A DNA stretch of 64,000 nucleotides, taken from assembly GCA_020849475.1 (NCBI GenBank), contig JADLGE010000003.1:46755-110754 (forward strand), given 5' to 3'. Below the pieces are notes generated by a model. That model was not told where the DNA came from and did not search any database. It was given only the letters and a program-made list of their open reading frames with translations. How positions within the stretch are numbered: the stretch's first letter is position 1; each line of letters opens with the position of its first letter. Source of the DNA: Gammaproteobacteria bacterium (lineage in GTDB: Bacteria; Pseudomonadota; Gammaproteobacteria; Ga0077536). This document shows, one piece after another, positions 8,780 to 17,570 of this stretch. Made by a program: the position numbers and the translations under genes.

Positions 8780-9934
8780 ATGAGTGGCTTATCCATGTTC
8801 ACCCTCGTGCTGCTGATACCCGTGGTGAGCGGATCAATCTTCAGTGTGCTGACGGTGCTGGCCACGTGGCGTTTCTACACGCGCCGGGTCAGCGAGTCCG
8901 CCGCGCCGCTGCCGCCACTCACCGTGCTCAAACCCATCTACGGTCTCGATCGCGAACTCGAGCCCGGCCTGCGCAGTTTCTGTGAGCAGGATTACCCCGA
9001 GCTGCAGATAGTGATGTCGCTGCAACGCCGCGACGATCCGGCCCTGCCCCTGCTACGCACGCTCGAGGCCGAATATCCAGAACGCGTGACGGTGGTGATC
9101 GGTGAAAGCCCGCCGAGCGTCAATGGCAAGGTGCAGAACATGGTGATCGGCATGACGGCCGCGCGCCACCAGCACCTGGTGGTGAGTGACAGCGATGTGT
9201 TCGCGCCGCGCGATTACCTCAAGCGCATGGTGGCGCCGCTCGCCGATGCGCGCATCGGCTTCGTGTGCAGCCTGTATCGCATCCGCGGTGCGCGCAATGT
9301 CGCGGAGCGACTCGATCTGTTATCCATCAACGCCGACTTCATGCCGAGCGTGATCTTCACCTACATGACGCGCGCGGCGATTTTCTGTCTCGGCGCCTCC
9401 ATCGCTTTCCGTCGCAGCGATTTGGAAGCGGTCGGCGGCATGGGCGCGTTCGCCGACTACCTGGTCGAAGATCACGAACTCGGTCGCCGCCTGCACGAAC
9501 GCGGCCTCGATGTGCGCCTGCTGCCGCTGACCATCGATCTGACCCCCGATTACGCCGATCTCGGCGCGTGGTGGCGACACCAGGTGTATTGGGATCAGAA
9601 CACCCGCGCCGCCAACCTGCCGGGCTTCGCGCTGACCATTCTCACCCGCGCGGTGCCGTTCGCGCTGCTCTACGCCCTGGCGAGCGGACTATCGGGCGCG
9701 GGCCTCGCGGTGTTGACGGCCAGCGTCGCGCTGCGCGTGCTGTGTGCGGCGCTGGTCGCCGCCATTCAGCGCGACTTTGAAACCCTGCGCACGCTGCCGT
9801 GGCTGCCACTGCGCGATGTGCTGGCGCTGGCGTCATGGGCGCTGGCGCTGACGCGCAACACCTTTGAATGGCGCGGCAATACCTTCAAGCTGACACGCGG
9901 CGGACGCATCGTGCCACGCGATGGAACGCCATGA
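8780..9934 (+). CDS. hpnI: HpnI-like hopanoid/ceramide-type glycosyltransferase
   Basis: A 384-residue membrane-anchored family 2/21 glycosyltransferase. An N-terminal membrane segment is followed by the GT-A core with PLTVLKPIYGLD, the DXD-like VSDSDVFAPRDYL, and the acceptor-side LVEDHELGRRL, then C-terminal hydrophobic helices. This matches HpnI, which adds N-acetylglucosamine to bacteriohopanetetrol, and its relative ceramide glucosyltransferase. Neighbours support this: the next gene is HpnL-like and a HpnK-like deacetylase lies at 12287-13105. HpnJ and squalene-hopene cyclase are absent from the window, so the acceptor could be another lipid. ATG 8780 was chosen; a second ATG 15 bases later is possible and no strong ribosome site is visible. 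Confidence 0.75.
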   Translation: MSGLSMFTLVLLIPVVSGSIFSVLTVLATWRFYTRRVSESAAPLPPLTVLKPIYGLDRELEPGLRSFCEQDYPELQIVMSLQRRDDPALPLLRTLEAEYPERVTVVIGESPPSVNGKVQNMVIGMTAARHQHLVVSDSDVFAPRDYLKRMVAPLADARIGFVCSLYRIRGARNVAERLDLLSINADFMPSVIFTYMTRAAIFCLGASIAFRRSDLEAVGGMGAFADYLVEDHELGRRLHERGLDVRLLPLTIDLTPDYADLGAWWRHQVYWDQNTRAANLPGFALTILTRAVPFALLYALASGLSGAGLAVLTASVALRVLCAALVAAIQRDFETLRTLPWLPLRDVLALASWALALTRNTFEWRGNTFKLTRGGRIVPRDGTP

Positions 9935-10926
9935 AGCTGGGCGGCTTGGTCGCGCTGCTCGTCGGCCTCGCACTGCTGGGCGCGGTCATCGCCCACAGCG
10001 ACCTCGCGCTGGTCGGCCAGCTTCTGTCCCGTCTTTCCTTCACTGGTGCGCTGGCGGTGCTGGGCCTGTTCACGCTGGCATGGGCCGCCGAGATCGGCGC
10101 CTGGGCCTTGACCTTCACCCAGCGCGCGCTGCGCCTCACCTGGCTGTGGCAGCTGTGGCTGGTGAACATGGTCGGCGAAGCGATGAACGTGGTCATGCCT
10201 TTCGGCTCGCTGGGTGGCGAGCCCGTCAAGGCATGGCTGCTGAAAAAGCACTACGCGATCGGCTATCGCGAAGTCACCGTCACGCTGATCTTGATGCAGA
10301 CCCTGTTGGCGGTGGCCGAAGCCATCTTCGTCTCCATCGGTGCGCTGCTGGCGGTGCAGCTCGCGATTCTGCCGGTGCGGGTCGCCGATTTGCTGAGCGG
10401 CGCGGCCGTCAGTTTGCTGCTGCTGATGGCATTGGCCATCATCGCCATGCATCAACGCTGGCTACGCCATGCGCTGGCAGCCTTCGAACGGCGTCACAAC
10501 AGCGCCCGTTACGCCGCCGCCAAACGCGCCCTCGACGATATCGAACTCGAGCTGGCGGAGTTCGCGCGCGGACGGCCGCGGCGCTTTGCCGCCAGCACGC
10601 TGCTGTATTTCCTGAACTGGGCAGGCGGCGCCGCGGAAGTGTGGCTGCTGCTGAAATTGCTCGATGCGGCCCTGCCGTTCAGCCATTGCTGGGTGGCGGA
10701 GGCGGCGGTGGTCTCCATCCGCTCACTGACTTTCTTCCTGCCGGCACAGCTCGGCTCGGTCGAAGCGGTGACGGTCTATGTCATCGGCGCCCTGGGTGGC
10801 AGCACCGAAATCGGTCTCGCCCTCGCGGCCCTGCGCCGCGCCCGCGAACTCGCATGGGCGGTGCTGGGATTGGGCGTCGGCACCGCGTATCACCTCGACT
10901 GGCGCGGCGCGACGAAATCGTCCTAG
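9931..10926 (+). CDS. hpnL: HpnL-like / lysylphosphatidylglycerol synthetase-family membrane protein
   Basis: A 331-residue integral membrane protein of the UPF0104/LPG-synthase transmembrane family, in the subgroup annotated HpnL in hopanoid loci. About eight hydrophobic helices are seen, with family hallmarks such as NMVGEAMNVVMPFGSLGGEPVK near residue 75 and RSLTFFLPAQLGSVEAVTV towards the C-terminus. These proteins are thought to move glycosylated lipids across or within the membrane. The ATG at 9931 overlaps the stop of the glycosyltransferase by 4 bases (ATGA), so the two are translationally coupled. Confidence 0.75.
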   Translation: MKLGGLVALLVGLALLGAVIAHSDLALVGQLLSRLSFTGALAVLGLFTLAWAAEIGAWALTFTQRALRLTWLWQLWLVNMVGEAMNVVMPFGSLGGEPVKAWLLKKHYAIGYREVTVTLILMQTLLAVAEAIFVSIGALLAVQLAILPVRVADLLSGAAVSLLLLMALAIIAMHQRWLRHALAAFERRHNSARYAAAKRALDDIELELAEFARGRPRRFAASTLLYFLNWAGGAAEVWLLLKLLDAALPFSHCWVAEAAVVSIRSLTFFLPAQLGSVEAVTVYVIGALGGSTEIGLALAALRRARELAWAVLGLGVGTAYHLDWRGATKSS

Positions 10927-10974
10927 CAGCCATCTCGAACACAGGGGCCTTGGCGCTCGTCGCCATGCCATCAA

Positions 10975-11043
10975 ATTCAGACTCAAGTCTGCCCCACAAA
11001 CAGTCTCAGCCTTCCTCTGTGGGTCAGACTTCAGTCTGACATT
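10975..11043. repeat. Repeat family A, inverted pair between convergent genes
   Basis: One diverged unit (TTCAGACTCAAGTCTGCCCCACA, about 10976-10998) faces a good unit (TGTGGG followed by TCAGACTTCAGTCTGACATT, 11018-11043). The pair sits between the convergent hpnL-like and aminotransferase genes, where it could work as a bidirectional terminator. It runs directly into CGCACCTA, resembling the end of repeat family B; the aminotransferase stop codon lies in that junction. Confidence 0.8.
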
Positions 11044-11048
11044 CGCAC

Positions 11049-12212
11049 CTACCCCAGCAAGCCCTTGGCCTTCGCATCCGCCAGCGCCGCCAGCACCCGG
11101 TCCACTTCCTCGGCCGTCATGCTCGCAAACATCGGCAGGCAGATATGCCGCGCGCACAGGTATTGCGACTGTTCCAGCCCCGGCCCCGCGAGGTGCGCCA
11201 GCGCCGGGTGTTCATGCAACGGCTTTTCATAGACCTCGCCTGCGCAGATCACACCGTGGGTCTCACGCAGCCAGCTCTTCACAGCCGCGCGATCCACGCC
11301 GTCGCGCAGCATCACCGGGTACTTGTAGTAATTGGCGTGGCAGTTGGCGGGCGGCGCGATGGGACACAGGCCGTAGTCGTTGGCCGCGAACGCGGCGTCG
11401 TAGCGCGCCGCCCATTGACGCCGGTCCGCGACCATCTGCTCGAGATGGCTGTGGTGGCGCAGGCCGATGATGGCGTGAGGTTCGGACATGCGCCAGTTGC
11501 TGCCCAGACGCACATGCAGGTTCTGATGGAAGCTGGCCTTGCCCTGGTCGCGATAGATGCGCGCCTCCTTGGCAAGTTCGTCATCGTCGGTGACGATCAT
11601 GCCGCCTTCGGCGCTGGTCATGACCTTGGTCGGATAAAAGCTGAATGAGCCGGCGATGCCGAAAGTGCCGGCATGCTTGCCGTCGAGGCGCGAGGCGTGG
11701 GCGTGGGCGGCGTCTTCCACCAGCCACAGGCCCTTGTCTTTGGCGAGCTGCGCGATGGCCGGCATGGCATCGGTGACGATGCCGGCGATGTGCACAATCA
11801 TGATGCCGACGGTGTTGGGCGTCAGCTTGCGCAGGATCTCTTCGGGACTGGTCGACATGGTGCGCACGTCGCTGTCCATGAGGATGGGTTTGCCGCCGGC
11901 GGCGATGACCGCGGTGGCGGTGGCCATGAAGGTGTCGGCCGGCACCAGCACATCACGCCCGTCTACTTTCAGCACGCGCAGAATGATCTCGAGAGACGAT
12001 GTCCCGCTGCTGACCGCAATCGCATGTCTGGCGCCCGACTGGCGGGCGAACTCCGCTTCGAACTGCTCGCCGTACTTGCCGAGCGTGAGTTGGCCATTGG
12101 CCAGCACTTCATCGATGCGCTCGGTGATCCAGCGGCGATCCTCGGCGCTGAAATCGATACGAATGGGGGGAACCGGCGGGCGTGGGTTGCCCGATGCGGG
12201 AGTGGAAGCCAT
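11049..12212 (-). CDS. DegT/DnrJ/EryC1-family PLP aminotransferase
   Basis: A 387-residue fold-type I aminotransferase of the sugar aminotransferase family. Visible are the N-terminal LANGQLTLGKYGEQFE, the cofactor segments AVSSGTSSLEII and PADTFMATATAV, the phosphate/ring contacts LVEDAAHAHASRLDG, and the catalytic K196 in SFSFYPTKVMTSAEGG. Family members aminate keto-sugars (perosamine, kanosamine type) or dehydrate deoxysugars. Lying between the HpnL-like and HpnK-like genes, it may modify the sugar or cyclitol head group of the same lipid, which is inference. The start is ATG 12212. The stop TAG lies in the CTAC junction of a repeat. Confidence 0.85.
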   Translation of the reverse strand: MASTPASGNPRPPVPPIRIDFSAEDRRWITERIDEVLANGQLTLGKYGEQFEAEFARQSGARHAIAVSSGTSSLEIILRVLKVDGRDVLVPADTFMATATAVIAAGGKPILMDSDVRTMSTSPEEILRKLTPNTVGIMIVHIAGIVTDAMPAIAQLAKDKGLWLVEDAAHAHASRLDGKHAGTFGIAGSFSFYPTKVMTSAEGGMIVTDDDELAKEARIYRDQGKASFHQNLHVRLGSNWRMSEPHAIIGLRHHSHLEQMVADRRQWAARYDAAFAANDYGLCPIAPPANCHANYYKYPVMLRDGVDRAAVKSWLRETHGVICAGEVYEKPLHEHPALAHLAGPGLEQSQYLCARHICLPMFASMTAEEVDRVLAALADAKAKGLLG

Positions 12213-12286
12213 GGCACTATCCGTCACGTTGTCGAGGTTGAAATGGAGGGCGCGATCATCGCCGAGCGCGCGCCCGAGGTCGAATG

Positions 12287-13105
12287 CTATTGCAGATCCA
12301 TGAAGCCGCCGGGCTCGATGCCGAGCGCACGCAGCCGTGCCGCGACCGCCGGGCTTTGCAGCGCCGCGCACTCGGCCTCGTTGAAATAGCCGGGCATGGC
12401 GGCGGCCACGGTGGCATCGCGGGTCACGGCCGGATGTAGATGTATCTCGACCCGCCCGGCCGGCAGCCGTTCCAGGTAGCCGAGCAGGCAGGCCTCGTCG
12501 ACGCGGCCGCTGTCGCGTATGCCGAGCAGCCAGTCGTTATGGACGAGCCCGGCGCGCGCGAGGCGCGCGGCCATGAGGCCAATCCACGGCGCCAGCAGCA
12601 CACCGGCCACGCCGGCCAGCGCGAGCGGCTCGCGCGGCAGACGCACCGCCGCTTCGCCGGGCCTCAAGTTAGCGATGATTTCGCTCAACACCGAGGGGTG
12701 CAGATGCATGTGATTGTGCACATCGACATGATCGAGCGTGAGCCCGGTGGCGCGGAAGGCGGCGAACTGGGCGGCGATTTCGCGCTTCAAAGCGCGACGG
12801 GTGGGGCCGTGGAAAAACCAGCCCAGGGCGGCGCGCAGCAGGTTGTCTGGGAAGCGGCCATCGGCATCGACCAGCTGCGGGATGTCGGCCGCCGGCAGCA
12901 CCGGCACGCCCTGCACCACCGTCACATGCAGCCCGACCCGCAGACCCGTCAGGCGCCGCGCCCGCGCGATGGCGTCGGCCGCCGCCGGCGCCGACACCAT
13001 GAGGCTGGCGCTGCGCAGCACGCCGTCGCGAAAACCGCGCTCGACGGCTTCATTGACCGATTCGCTGAAGCCGAAATCGTCGGCCGTGATGACTATCCTG
13101 CGCAT
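12287..13105 (-). CDS. hpnK: HpnK-like YdjC/ChbG-family deacetylase
   Basis: A 272-residue carbohydrate deacetylase of the YdjC family, closest in layout to HpnK, which removes the acetyl group from GlcNAc-bacteriohopanetetrol after HpnI. Motifs seen: the N-terminal metal/catalytic ITADDFGFSESVNEAV (D9, D10), GLHVTVVQG, and the histidine-rich LDHVDVHNHMHLHP that completes the metal site. It is in a minus-strand pair with the DegT aminotransferase (74 bases apart) and convergent to the HpnI/HpnL pair. That pairing strongly suggests one head-group pathway despite the missing hpnJ. Confidence 0.8.
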   Translation of the reverse strand: MRRIVITADDFGFSESVNEAVERGFRDGVLRSASLMVSAPAAADAIARARRLTGLRVGLHVTVVQGVPVLPAADIPQLVDADGRFPDNLLRAALGWFFHGPTRRALKREIAAQFAAFRATGLTLDHVDVHNHMHLHPSVLSEIIANLRPGEAAVRLPREPLALAGVAGVLLAPWIGLMAARLARAGLVHNDWLLGIRDSGRVDEACLLGYLERLPAGRVEIHLHPAVTRDATVAAAMPGYFNEAECAALQSPAVAARLRALGIEPGGFMDLQ

Positions 13106-13152
13106 GGGGGGCGGAGTTTACTATGGGCTGCCCCGACCGCGGGACGTCCGCT

Positions 13153-13216
13153 GCGGGTGCGAACTCATTCGCACATTGGGGCGCGCCATGGAATGTGCGC
13201 ATGAATTCGCACCCGC
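13153..13216. repeat. Repeat family B, inverted pair
   Basis: GCGGGTGCGAACTCATTCGC (from 13153) is mirrored by GCGCATGAATTCGCACCCGC (to 13216), so the two imperfect palindromes together form a larger inverted repeat. It occupies the divergent space between hpnK-like and the following two-component operon. The rest of the 13106-13321 gap has no gene. Confidence 0.8.
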
Positions 13217-13321
13217 AACGCCATCGGCGAATCGCTGCCCCGGTCGCATCCGCCGCCGTACGGGTCTACCATAGGGCCCGGTCGCCGCGCGGACGGCGCC
13301 TTCACAGGGGAGAGACACAGC

Positions 13322-13387
13322 ATGCCGCACAGCGCCTTTCGACGCGGCTCGACATTCGCCATCGGCCCGGCCTGCCCGGGCGCGTAA
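13322..13387 (+). CDS. Possible 21-residue leader peptide upstream of the histidine kinase
   Basis: ATG 13322 follows a strong ribosome-binding site (AGGGGAGAGA, 13307-13316) and opens a 21-codon frame that stops at TAA 13385-13387, only 8 bases before the ATG chosen for the kinase. The kinase ATG itself has no good ribosome site. This could be an upstream open reading frame that feeds translation into the kinase by reinitiation. It could equally be the true kinase start followed by a natural or sequencing frameshift. Confidence 0.35.
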   Translation: MPHSAFRRGSTFAIGPACPGA

Positions 13388-13395
13388 GTCTGGCC

Positions 13396-15105
13396 ATGTC
13401 CGCCATCGGAACACCTCGCACTTTCGGGCGCAGCGCCGCCGTCACCACGCCGTCGCGGCTGCGGCTGTTCAGTGGCAACTCCGGCATGGCCATGCGCATG
13501 CGCCAGATAGACTGGGAGCACACCGAGCTCGGCGCGCCCGAGCACTGGTCCCACGCCATGCGCACCGCGCTGACCCTGTGCCTGGGCTCCAGGCTGTGCA
13601 GCTGCATCTACTGGGGCCCGCAGCACCTGTTGCTGTACAACGACGCGTTCGCCTCCCTGCTCGGCACCAAGCATCCGTGGGCGCTGCTGCAACCGGCCGA
13701 CGTGGTGTGGCCCGAGATTTTCGAGACCATGCAGCCGCAGCTCGAAGCGACCCTGTACCGGGGCGAGTCGAGCGGCACCGTCGATTCGCCGAGCTTCATC
13801 AATCGCCGCGGCTATCTGGAAGAGTTCTACTGCACCTATAGCTACGCGCCCATCGTCAACGAATACGAGCAGATTGAAGGCGCCTTCGTGACGGTGCCGG
13901 AAACCTCCACGCGCGTGATCGCCGAGCGGCGCCTGCACACCTTGCAGCGCCTCGGTCTTTCCACCCGGCGCGCGCGGCGCAGCGAAGAGACGCTGCGGGT
14001 GGCGGCCGAAGTGCTGACCGAGAATCCCTACGACATTCCGTTCGCCGCGCTCTACCTGTGCGATGAAGACGGTGAGCAGGCGCAGCTGCACGCGGTCGCC
14101 ATCATCGACAGCGAGCATCCCCTCTGCCCGGCGCTGCTGCGCGCCGACAGCGCGTCGCCGCTCGCCCATTTTGTGACGCGCGACGTGCGCCCGCTGCTGC
14201 AATTTCTCGATGTCTCGTCGACCATGCATCCCCTGCCGCTCGGCGCATGGCGCATTCCGGCGCAGCAGCTCGCGGTGCTGTCGCTGGTCTCGCCCGACAC
14301 CCGCGCGCCGCGCGCCATCGTGGTGGCGGGCGTCAGCCCGCACAAACGTCTGGACGATGACCACATCACCTTCTTCCGCATGCTCGCCGATCAGATCATG
14401 CGTGCGCTCGGCGAAGCTTTCGCCCATCAGCAGGAAGACGCGCGCATCAAGGCCCTGCAGACCCGCGCGCGGGTCGCGCAGCAGGAAGAGCGTCTGCGCA
14501 TCGCGCGCGATCTGCACGACACCCTCTTGCAGAGCGTGCAAGGCATGCAGTTCATGCTCGAAGCCGGTCTCGAACGCGTCAAGGCCGGCGACCCGTCGGC
14601 GGCCGATCTGTTCACGCGCGCGCTGGCGGCGTCCGGCCATGCGGTGACCGAAGGACGCGAAGTGCTGTCGCTGCTGCGTTCGTCGTCGCACGGCGTGTAT
14701 GAACTGTCGGCGCGCCTCGACAACCTGTGCGCCGAGCTCACCACCGAGGCCGATGCGCGCTGCGTGGTTGAAATCGAAGGTCTGGAACGCAACATCAACC
14801 CCAGCATCTCGAGCGAAATCCAGGTCATCTGCCGCGAGGCCGGCCTGAACGCAGTGCGGCATGCCAATGCGCGAGTGATACGCCTGCATGTGCAGTTCGG
14901 CGACGATCTCACGGTCGAAGTGAGCGATGACGGCGCTGGCATCCGCGAAGAATTCATGATCAATGGCCGGCCAGGCCACTATGGCATCCGTGGCATGCGC
15001 GAACGCGCCGCCACCATCGGCGCACAGCTGCAATTGCAGCGGCGACAGTGCGGTGGCACCGCGGTAAGATTGACCCTGCCGGGCAGCTCGGCATATCTGG
15101 ATTGA
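13396..15105 (+). CDS. PAS-GAF NarL-type sensor histidine kinase
   Basis: A 569-residue soluble sensor kinase. Residues ~30-175 form a PAS-like domain starting at RQIDWEHTELGAPEHWSHAM with CIYWGPQHLLLYNDAFASLLGTKHP. Residues ~180-345 form a GAF-like domain. These are followed by a HisKA_3 dimerisation domain with RIARDLHDTLLQSVQGMQ (phosphorylated H374) and a HATPase_c domain with CREAGLNAVRHANA and DDGAGI...GHYGIRGMRERA. It has no membrane segment, so it probably senses an intracellular signal. The LuxR-type regulator follows 10 bases later. The start is uncertain: ATG 13396 is preferred, and the frame stays open upstream through a repeat. Confidence 0.85.
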   Translation: MSAIGTPRTFGRSAAVTTPSRLRLFSGNSGMAMRMRQIDWEHTELGAPEHWSHAMRTALTLCLGSRLCSCIYWGPQHLLLYNDAFASLLGTKHPWALLQPADVVWPEIFETMQPQLEATLYRGESSGTVDSPSFINRRGYLEEFYCTYSYAPIVNEYEQIEGAFVTVPETSTRVIAERRLHTLQRLGLSTRRARRSEETLRVAAEVLTENPYDIPFAALYLCDEDGEQAQLHAVAIIDSEHPLCPALLRADSASPLAHFVTRDVRPLLQFLDVSSTMHPLPLGAWRIPAQQLAVLSLVSPDTRAPRAIVVAGVSPHKRLDDDHITFFRMLADQIMRALGEAFAHQQEDARIKALQTRARVAQQEERLRIARDLHDTLLQSVQGMQFMLEAGLERVKAGDPSAADLFTRALAASGHAVTEGREVLSLLRSSSHGVYELSARLDNLCAELTTEADARCVVEIEGLERNINPSISSEIQVICREAGLNAVRHANARVIRLHVQFGDDLTVEVSDDGAGIREEFMINGRPGHYGIRGMRERAATIGAQLQLQRRQCGGTAVRLTLPGSSAYLD

Positions 15106-15115
15106 AGGACAGCAC

Positions 15116-15757
15116 GTGTTGGCACAAAACATCACCCCCTCGGCCATCCGCGTCATGTGCGTGGACGACCATCCGATTTTCCGCGAAGGCCTGTCGGCGG
15201 TGCTCGCCAATGACCCCGGCTTCGAGCTGGTGGCCGAAGCCGGCACCGGCGAAGAAGCGATCGAGAAATTCCGCACCTTCCGGCCCGACGTCACGCTCAT
15301 GGACCTGCGCCTGCCGGGCATCTCGGGCACCGAGGCCATCGCCGCCATCCGCGCCGAGTTTCCCGACGCGCGCATCGTGGTGCTGACCACCGAGACCGGC
15401 GATGTGCCCATGCAGCGCACGCTCAACGCCGGCGCCAAAGGCTATGTGCTGAAGGGCATGGCGATGTCGGAACTGCTGGACATCATCCGCAGCGTCAACG
15501 CCGGCAAGACCCGCATTCCGGAGCGCGTCGCGACCCATATCGCCGAGCATCTCACCGACAAGAACCTGTCGGCGCGAGAACTCGAAGTGCTGAAGCTGAT
15601 TGCCGGCGGCCATCGCAATCGCGAAATCGCCCACAAGCTTTCGATCAGCGAAGAAACGGTCAAGATGCACGTGCGCAACATCATGGTGAAACTCAACGCC
15701 AATGATCGCACCCACGCTGTCACCATCGCGGTGCGGCGCGGCTTCATCACCCTCTAG
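15116..15757 (+). CDS. NarL/LuxR-family response regulator
   Basis: A 213-residue regulator. The receiver domain has VDDHP near residue 16-20, phospho-acceptor D63 in LMDLRLPGISG, and KGYVLKG containing the conserved lysine. The C-terminal LuxR helix-turn-helix contains LSARELEVLKLIAGGHRNREIA and ISEETVKMHVRNIMVKL. The start is GTG 15116 with GAAGGA upstream. It pairs with the kinase just before it and lies 73 bases upstream of the ABC/glycoside operon in the same direction, so that operon is a likely target (inference). Confidence 0.93.
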   Translation: MLAQNITPSAIRVMCVDDHPIFREGLSAVLANDPGFELVAEAGTGEEAIEKFRTFRPDVTLMDLRLPGISGTEAIAAIRAEFPDARIVVLTTETGDVPMQRTLNAGAKGYVLKGMAMSELLDIIRSVNAGKTRIPERVATHIAEHLTDKNLSARELEVLKLIAGGHRNREIAHKLSISEETVKMHVRNIMVKLNANDRTHAVTIAVRRGFITL

Positions 15758-15830
15758 TCAACACGCGCGCTGCCGGCCCCTGCCGCAGCGCGCTTCGCAC
15801 GGAAGCCGTCGGCCGGCCCCATTCCCGTCT

Positions 15831-17570
15831 GTGACCCCGCGCCCCGAAATCACGTTCACACGCGAGACCTGGCAGCACTGGCTGGCCCAGATTCACGCCT
15901 TCGCGCGCGCGCCGGACGCCGGCCTCATGGCGCGCACCCTGTTCGCGGTGGTGATCTTTTTTGCGCTGGCGTGCAATGGCTTGAACGTCGTCAACAGCTA
16001 CGTCGGGCGCAATTTCATGACCGCGCTGGCCGAGAAAGATCACCACGGCTTCATGGCCCAGGCGCTGGTGTGGGTCGGTGTGTTCGCGGTGGCCACGGTG
16101 ATGTCGGTGCTCGGCCGTTACTACGAAGACCGCCTCGGCCTTATGTGGCGCAACTGGGCGACCACTCGCCTCATCGAGCGCTACATGGCGCGGCGTAATT
16201 ACCTCAAGGTCGCGACCGTCGCCGGCATCGAGAATCCCGATCAGCGCATCGCCGAGGACGTCAAATCCTTCACCACCGTGACCCTCTCGTTCGTGCTGAT
16301 GATTTTCAACGGCAGCCTGACGGTGATCTCGTTCGCCGCCGTGTTGTGGTCAATCAGTCCCGCCCTGTTCGGCGTGGGCGTGCTGTATGCGGCGGTCGGC
16401 ACTTTGCTCAGCCTGCTGCTCGGCCGACCCTTGGTGCGTTTGAACTATCAGCAGCTGGATCGCGAAGCGGACTTTCGCGCGGCGCTGGTGCACGTCAAGG
16501 AAAACGCCGCGCTCGTTGCGCTGACCGGACGCGAAGGCAATTTCTCCGGGCATCTGCGCCGCCATCTCGATCACCTGGTGGAAAATGCCGGGCGCGTGAT
16601 CGTGGTCCAGCGTAACCTGAGTTTCTTCACCACCGGCTACAACTGGCTCATCCAGATCATTCCGGCGCTGATGGTCGCACCGCTGTTCATGCGCGGCGAC
16701 ATCGAGTTCGGCGTCATCACGCAGTCAGCCGTGGCCTTCACCCATCTGCTCGGCGCGTTTTCATTGATAGTCACCCAGACCCAGTTGCTGTCGTCGCTGG
16801 CGGCGGTGGTGACGCGCCTCGACGCCTTGATCATGGCCATCGACAACGGCGAGCACGATCCACACCACGGCATCACCACCGTTGAAGACGACGGCCGCCT
16901 GGCGTTTGAAAACGTCACCATGCTCTCGGCCCACCGCCACCGCATCCTGATTGCGGATCTGAACCTGGTGCTGCTGCCGGGCGCCTGCCTGCTGGTGCGC
17001 GGCGCGCAGAACGACGTGCGCGCGGTGCTGATGCGCACCACCGCCGGCATCCGCAACTGGGGCCGCGGTCGCATCATCCGCCCACGCAACGAGCAGATGA
17101 TGTTCGTCACCGAGCAGCCCTATCTGCCGGACGGCACCTTGCTCGAAGTGCTGCTGGCCGACGACCGCGAGCAGGCCGACGTGCAGTCCTATCGCGACAC
17201 CGTGCTCGCCACTTTGCGCATGGTCGGGCTGGAAGCCGTGCTGGCGCGCTGCGTGGACATTGATACCGAGCAGAAATGGACGTCGCTGTTGACCATTGGC
17301 GAGCAGCAGCTGCTGGTGTGCGCCCATGTGCTGCTGGCGCGACCACGCTTCGTGATGCTCGAGCGTTTGAGCGTGACCCTCGAGCGCCACACCATCAACC
17401 ACATGCTGGACTTGTTCGCGCAGCGCGGCATCACTTACATCGTGCTGGAACCCGAAGCGCAGGAACTCGATCACTTCGATCTGGTGCTCGATCTCGCCGA
17501 AGGCGGTTCCTGGCAGTTGCGGCGCGTGGCGCAGGGCAAGCTGCTGCCTGAGCATGGCGGTCGCGCGTGA
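15831..17570 (+). CDS. YddA/SbmA-like ABC transporter with degenerate ATPase domain
   Basis: A 579-residue fused membrane/ATP-binding protein of the ABC_membrane_2 (YddA, SbmA/BacA-related) type. The N-terminal ~340 residues hold about six membrane helices and the family segment WRNWATTRLIERYMARRNYLK with NPDQRIAEDVKSF. The C-terminal half keeps the fold but not the chemistry. The Walker A position reads GAQNDVRA (391-398) with no GKS. The signature region is LTIGEQQLL (486-495). Walker B reads VMLERLS, so the Asp-Glu pair is replaced (E511, R512), and no switch histidine is seen after TYIVLE. ATP hydrolysis therefore looks lost. It overlaps the next gene by 4 bases. The start GTG 15831 is provisional. 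Confidence 0.8.
   Translation: MTPRPEITFTRETWQHWLAQIHAFARAPDAGLMARTLFAVVIFFALACNGLNVVNSYVGRNFMTALAEKDHHGFMAQALVWVGVFAVATVMSVLGRYYEDRLGLMWRNWATTRLIERYMARRNYLKVATVAGIENPDQRIAEDVKSFTTVTLSFVLMIFNGSLTVISFAAVLWSISPALFGVGVLYAAVGTLLSLLLGRPLVRLNYQQLDREADFRAALVHVKENAALVALTGREGNFSGHLRRHLDHLVENAGRVIVVQRNLSFFTTGYNWLIQIIPALMVAPLFMRGDIEFGVITQSAVAFTHLLGAFSLIVTQTQLLSSLAAVVTRLDALIMAIDNGEHDPHHGITTVEDDGRLAFENVTMLSAHRHRILIADLNLVLLPGACLLVRGAQNDVRAVLMRTTAGIRNWGRGRIIRPRNEQMMFVTEQPYLPDGTLLEVLLADDREQADVQSYRDTVLATLRMVGLEAVLARCVDIDTEQKWTSLLTIGEQQLLVCAHVLLARPRFVMLERLSVTLERHTINHMLDLFAQRGITYIVLEPEAQELDHFDLVLDLAEGGSWQLRRVAQGKLLPEHGGRA

Noticed and set aside
13165..15438. A 757-codon minus-strand open frame across the kinase and regulator
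   Set aside because: It is antisense to two clear two-component genes and has no recognisable domain.
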